Source: Sclerodactyla briareus
Lineage: Eukaryota > Echinodermata > Holothuroidea > Dendrochirotida > Sclerodactylidae
Direction of reading: 5' to 3'
Assembly: GCA_026419785.1 (NCBI GenBank)
Contig: JAODTK010003154.1
Span: 124,001-188,000, forward strand
DNA: 64,000 nt
The first letter of the stretch is position 1. Each line of letters starts with the position of its first letter. A program made the position numbers and the translations under genes. Below are positions 60,502-64,000 of the stretch, in pieces. The notes under the pieces were generated by a model. It searched no databases, was not told the origin of the DNA, and saw only the letters and a program-made list of their open reading frames with translations.

Positions 60502-61147
60502 TCAGAGTAACCACAACAATCGAATACTTGCTCATTTTGCGGCGTCCTAATTAACGCACGTCGCGAGACTCCAAGAAGAGCTCCAGCGAGATCGCTCTGA
60601 GATAAGCATTGAGACATCCTACTAGCCATTTGGGAGACCTGTGACTTACTTTCGCTCGGAACATCAATCGCAATTCGGGACATCATCAACTTAACAGTTC
60701 CGAGGAAGCCAATAAACCTTGCCAAGATCGTGATACGTGGCGGAACTTGATCACTGAGCATGTCGGATAGACGGACTCAACCTTCTACTACTACTACTAG
60801 TAACGCAAGTCCTTTTAAAACGCGAATGTAGGTTGCGTGAGCCTTTGGAAGTTTATGTTTACAACGCAACGGAATCCGGTTTTTCAGTCTCACGCGCGCT
60901 CTCCAAAAGGACCTGCTGCTCGACGGAATCAACGGGCGAACCGAGCGTTGCTCGTTGCATTCGGAACGTCATTTTCACACAACACGCCAGAACCCTCCGG
61001 CGCCACGCGTGGTTGTAATTGTAATGCGTCTCCGTGTGAGTACGCACAGCACGCACTGCTGCAATCTTTTGTGTCATGCATGGTAGGCAATGCAATTTAC
61101 TTCAATCGAATTGATGCAATAGTTACCCCTAGGCTTATTTATACTTA
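60502..61147. repeat. Dispersed repeat family D, 5' half, interrupted by a LINE end
   Basis: Begins tcagagtaaccacaacaatcg and runs to aggcttattta at 61140. A 242-base insertion with target-site duplication splits it at 60559-60800, and the CR1-like LINE splits it from its own 3' half at 63108-63347. Removing both insertions gives the same order as 23646-24258. Confidence 0.8.
60559..60800 (+). mobile_element. 5'-truncated LINE 3' end, 242 bp, with target-site duplication
   Basis: The insert encodes, on the plus strand, the last ~80 residues of a LINE ORF ending QDRDTWRNLITEHVG and stop, then a (CTA)n tail at 60784-60798. It is flanked by a 7-base direct repeat, taacgca (60552-60558 and 60801-60807). 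Family D copies at 23.7 and 55.6 kb lack the insert and have only one copy of the corresponding site, so insertion polarity and boundaries are well supported. It is homologous to 54245-54510 in opposite orientation. The minus-strand 88-codon frame at 60495-60761 is a shadow. Confidence 0.88.
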
Positions 61148-63107
61148 GTTCTTAGTTTTAGTTTAGTGAATAAGGGCGGAAGGACATAATCCTCATAACG
61201 ACCCCGGAGCCCCTCACAATCCAGGAAAGAAAATGAACCAAAACCACTAATATTCCTCCTGTGATTCCTGAACAACTAATTTTCAAAGACGTTGTTTGAA
61301 CGCATTCACCTCTTAGATAGAAAAACAACATTTTCAGGAAGACAATCCACTCATTGATCACTCTCTGCGAGAAGAAATTCACGCTGTCAATCTGCATCGT
61401 TGCCACGAAGCTTGAGACAGTGGCCTCTATTTGGCAATAGTAACATTGGACAATTCAAATAAGTAGTGGAAGGAAACAGGCCATCGAGTCCATGGAACAA
61501 TTTGAAAAACCTGGATCAAGTCACCCCGCGAATTCGCCTCAACTCCATGGTAGTTTAGACCGAGACGCCTAATCGTTTCCTGTGGGTAATTTTTCAGACA
61601 GTGGAATATTCTAGTTGCCCTTCGCTGAACGTTTTTCAATAACCTTGCTTTTGCAAAGTAGGGATTCCACACTTGTACAGAATAATTCCAGGTACGGTCT
61701 CACCAGTTGCTTAAACATCCTGACAAAAAATATCATTATCAAGGAACTGAATAGAGTGATCCCGTCTAATCCGCCAAGAAGCCAATTACCTCTTCTGCAG
61801 CGTGGACACTGCTTGGAAGGTTCAAATGAAGAATCACACCGAACCCAAAGATACTTTTCCTGAATCACCTCCTGAATTTATTTGGCCATTATTTAACTTG
61901 AAGGAAGCGGTGCGATTGTGAAAGCAAAACGTGGCATAACTTTGCACTTGTCGACATGAAAAAACATTTGCCAAGTCGGAAACGACCATTTGGAAGCATA
62001 CCAGATCCCTTCGAACAATTTGCGCATCATCCTTCGAAACAACCTCCTGATACAACTAGGTATCGTCTGCGAACTTCTGAACCCTGGAATGAACAGAACC
62101 TCCAGGATCGTCAAATATACGCCCGGTAAAGGAGGAAACGGCCGGAACTTGACCCTGGGGAACCACCACTAGTGACCTTTTGCCAAGAAGACGACCGCCC
62201 ATAATGAAAAATCGTTGTTCCCTATTATGACGCCAGTCACGAATCCACTTAAGGACATTCCCCTCAATGCCCAAAAGCTCTCCAACTTGAGGAAGAGACG
62301 CCCTCATGGGGTACCTTGTCAAAAGCTTTCTGGAATTCCAGGAAAATTATAACATCAGCATTGCCGTTGTCAAACAGAACATGTAACATCTTCCATAAAT
62401 TCCAAGAGATTAGTCAAACACGAACGATTTGTCCTAAAGGCCCATGCTGAGTATCCCTAATTAGACTATGGCTCATTGAAAAATAATCAACCCTATGAAA
62501 TCCCGAATGATTGATTCATTACCTTGCAGACACACTAGTAAGACTGAACTGTCCTGTATTACAAGGAAGAGACCGTTTACCTTTCTTGAAAATAGGAGAA
62601 ATATTTGTCCTCCTCCAATCATCCGGAACCATACCGTCTTTCTTGCAGAGTCCTTATTGAAAATATATCTAATGGAACAGACAGCTCGTCGTCAAAGGAT
62701 TTTTTAGAGTAAGAAAGGTAACTCCGTCAAGGACCAGGAGCTTTATCACTTTTGAGCTTCTCTAGTTTCTCTTTTACTAAACCAGGGTCGAGCACACAAT
62801 ATTACCAATACTATGCGGAGAACCCACCCCGCCAACTATGTTCACCAATATTATCCAAGTTCCCATGAGTAGAAACAGACGAGAAATAATCATTGAGAAC
62901 ATTAGCCATCTCCTGGTTATCGCGGATTGTACTACCCGAGTGGAATCTATCAAGGACCAATCTGTCCTTGACTTCTGCTTCCCGGCCCCCTAACCTAAGA
63001 GAAAAATGCACGAGGATTCTCCTTGATATTAGATGCACTCTGCCTCTCAAAATCCTTTACACCAGAAACTAAACGCTGGAAATGCTTTTGCTGAACTTTG
63101 AAAGCTC
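61148..63107 (-). mobile_element. CR1/Jockey-like LINE, 5' truncated, ~1.96 kb
   Basis: On the minus strand, motifs appear in order: DFERQSASNIKENPRAFFS (near 63050), DNQEMANVLNDYFSSV (62870-62930), NRSCLTNLLEF (near 62415), FLEFQKAFDKVPHEG (62310-62345, reverse-transcriptase motif A), GIEGNVLKWIRDW (near 62240), VPQG (near 62155), KFADDT (62060-62076, catalytic motif C), WQMFFHVDKCKVM (near 61950), NWLLGGL (near 61775) and WNPYFAK..LLKNVQRRATRIF (61600-61672), then RGDLIQVFQI near 61520. The endonuclease domain is missing, so it is 5' truncated. The motif A catalytic aspartate is replaced by glutamate (LEF). At least six frameshifts occur. The 3' end has an actaa-type short repeat. It splits a family D repeat. 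Confidence 0.92.
61834..62322 (-). pseudogene. Reverse-transcriptase palm remnant of the CR1-like LINE
   Basis: This interval carries the best part of the catalytic core: GIEGNVLKWIRDWRHNREQR, VPQG, then FADD at 62062-62073, followed after a frame change by the WQM..VDKCKVM block that precedes the thumb. Frames change near 62110, 62055 and 61960. FADD is the [YF]xDD catalytic box that binds metal in active enzymes; together with the motif A D-to-E change and the shifts, the copy cannot make an active enzyme. Confidence 0.88.
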
Positions 63108-63347
63108 TAGAGATACAAAGATTATAGATCTACGTATAGATATCTCTAATCGTCGAGGTAATTCTTAATTTGCGGGTTGTAGAATAGGAATAACTACAGC
63201 GGTCGACTTTCGTCTCGCTGGTTCATAAACAGTCTCGACTCTGAATTAAGCTTAATAACGAACTCGGCTTTGCGCCTCGTCCGTTATTTTACCTTCTCGA
63301 CTGTTTATTTTATTCGCCAGTAAAAGTCCTCCCAGTTGCAGTTTATT
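63108..63347. repeat. Dispersed repeat family D, 3' half
   Basis: Resumes at agagatacaaagatta immediately after the LINE and continues through gggttgtagaataggaata, cagtctcgactctgaatt, cctcgtccgttatttt and cagtaaaagtcctcccagttgcag. This matches 24025-24258 in order and length, completing the copy begun at 60502. Confidence 0.8.
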
Positions 63348-64000
63348 CCTTAATTAGATTTAGCGCATAGTGCGTGCTTGTTTTGCGCGTTCATTATATT
63401 CGGGTGAAAATACGTCAATGTCACTGGAGTAAGTGTGGCTGTTCCCGGAAGACGAGGTAAAGGATTTTTATTGGGCGTACATTGTCCCTCCATTACAGAA
63501 TGAACCATTATTGTATAATGTATTTGGTAAGAATATCTGCTCACATGTACTCCAACGTGAGAAATTTGGTAACAAACTGGTGACACAACGAGTTGACAGC
63601 TGAAGGTCATAAAGAGTATTCCGCCTGTACCTAGTGGGAAATCATGGGTGTCTTAAACCTATCGTATCTATCCGCAGTGATCAATCTATTCTCAATCAAT
63701 CCTCTTTCTCGCCAATTTGTTGTTTTTTTATCGTCGTCATTCTACACCGTGTTGAATTACTGCAGTAATTCGAGGAGATACAGTTAAGTTTAACTGAGGC
63801 GGAGAAGAGCAATGAACATCATATATTTGACAATTAGATATTGATATTTATGAACTCTGAGATTGTGTGTTCTCTCCTAGTGTTCTGATGACCTCATGCG
63901 TTGCCTTCTAGCAATTTTTTACGAACCCATTTTTTTGAGTAAATTTGAAGTTTGAATTTGATCCAGACAACCTACCAGTACATATGTATATACAAGTTCA
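63348..64000. other. Anonymous DNA, no gene seen
   Basis: No gene recognised to the window edge. The 86-codon minus-strand frame at 63350-63610 is unfamiliar. Confidence 0.4.

Noticed and set aside
60495..60761. 88-codon minus-strand frame
   Set aside because: Antisense shadow of the LINE 3' end, whose coding strand is plus (DRDTWR ending).
60559..60800. First taken as a SINE because of its size and trinucleotide tail
   Set aside because: Translation shows a LINE C-terminus shared with 54245-54510, so it is a truncated LINE rather than a tRNA-derived SINE.

Overview
This window looks like non-coding, repeat-rich nuclear DNA of an animal, probably a marine invertebrate. I found no host protein-coding gene that I can defend, no rRNA gene, no CRISPR array, and no bacterial-type operon, promoter or ribosome binding site. 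The longest open frames are about 120-165 codons, sit in repeats or anonymous sequence, and match no family I know. What can be recognised is remains of non-LTR retrotransposons from at least three lineages (L1/Tx1-like, RTE-like, CR1/Jockey-like), elements with terminal inverted repeats, satellites, microsatellites and dispersed repeat families. Long G/C homopolymer runs and repeat units built around GCGCGC remind me of echinoderm, lancelet or hemichordate genomes; that is memory, not a search result.

Layout. 0-4 kb: two clusters of the palindrome CCGTACGG and its variants (0.8-1.85 kb), then anonymous DNA. 4-6 kb: a ~200-bp tandem repeat with G runs. 6-19 kb: mostly anonymous sequence with single copies of dispersed repeats (families A, B, C) and an (AAG)n tract. 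19.5-23.5 kb: a retrotransposon graveyard holding an L1/Tx1-like tail on the minus strand with its zinc-knuckle and poly(A) end, then two RTE-like tails on the plus strand. 23.6-25.9 kb: a family D repeat, then a hAT-like element bounded by CAGGGG termini whose interior is a ~225-bp satellite. 27.1-29.5 kb: families E and A. 29.65-46.53 kb: an ~8.5-kb direct tandem duplication. Each copy carries a palindrome of CGATGTTCCCAGGGT-type repeats around a (TA)n core, CCCG, CGTT and CTAT simple repeats, and a ~300-bp satellite. 46.5-54 kb: decayed satellite, one LINE fragment and a weak tRNA-like segment. 54.2-63.35 kb: the most intricate part, with a large imperfect inverted repeat (56.3-59.6 kb) enclosing a smaller TIR element, followed by family D copies interrupted by a 242-bp LINE 3' end (7-bp target-site duplication) and by a ~1.96-kb CR1-like LINE.

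Interpretation. Nothing here forms a pathway; the window records successive insertions and duplications. The two copies of the 8.5-kb duplication differ largely by scattered 1-2-bp indels, and every LINE reading frame shifts repeatedly. That may be neutral decay, but it is also what a poorly polished long-read assembly looks like, so absence of intact ORFs should not be taken at face value.
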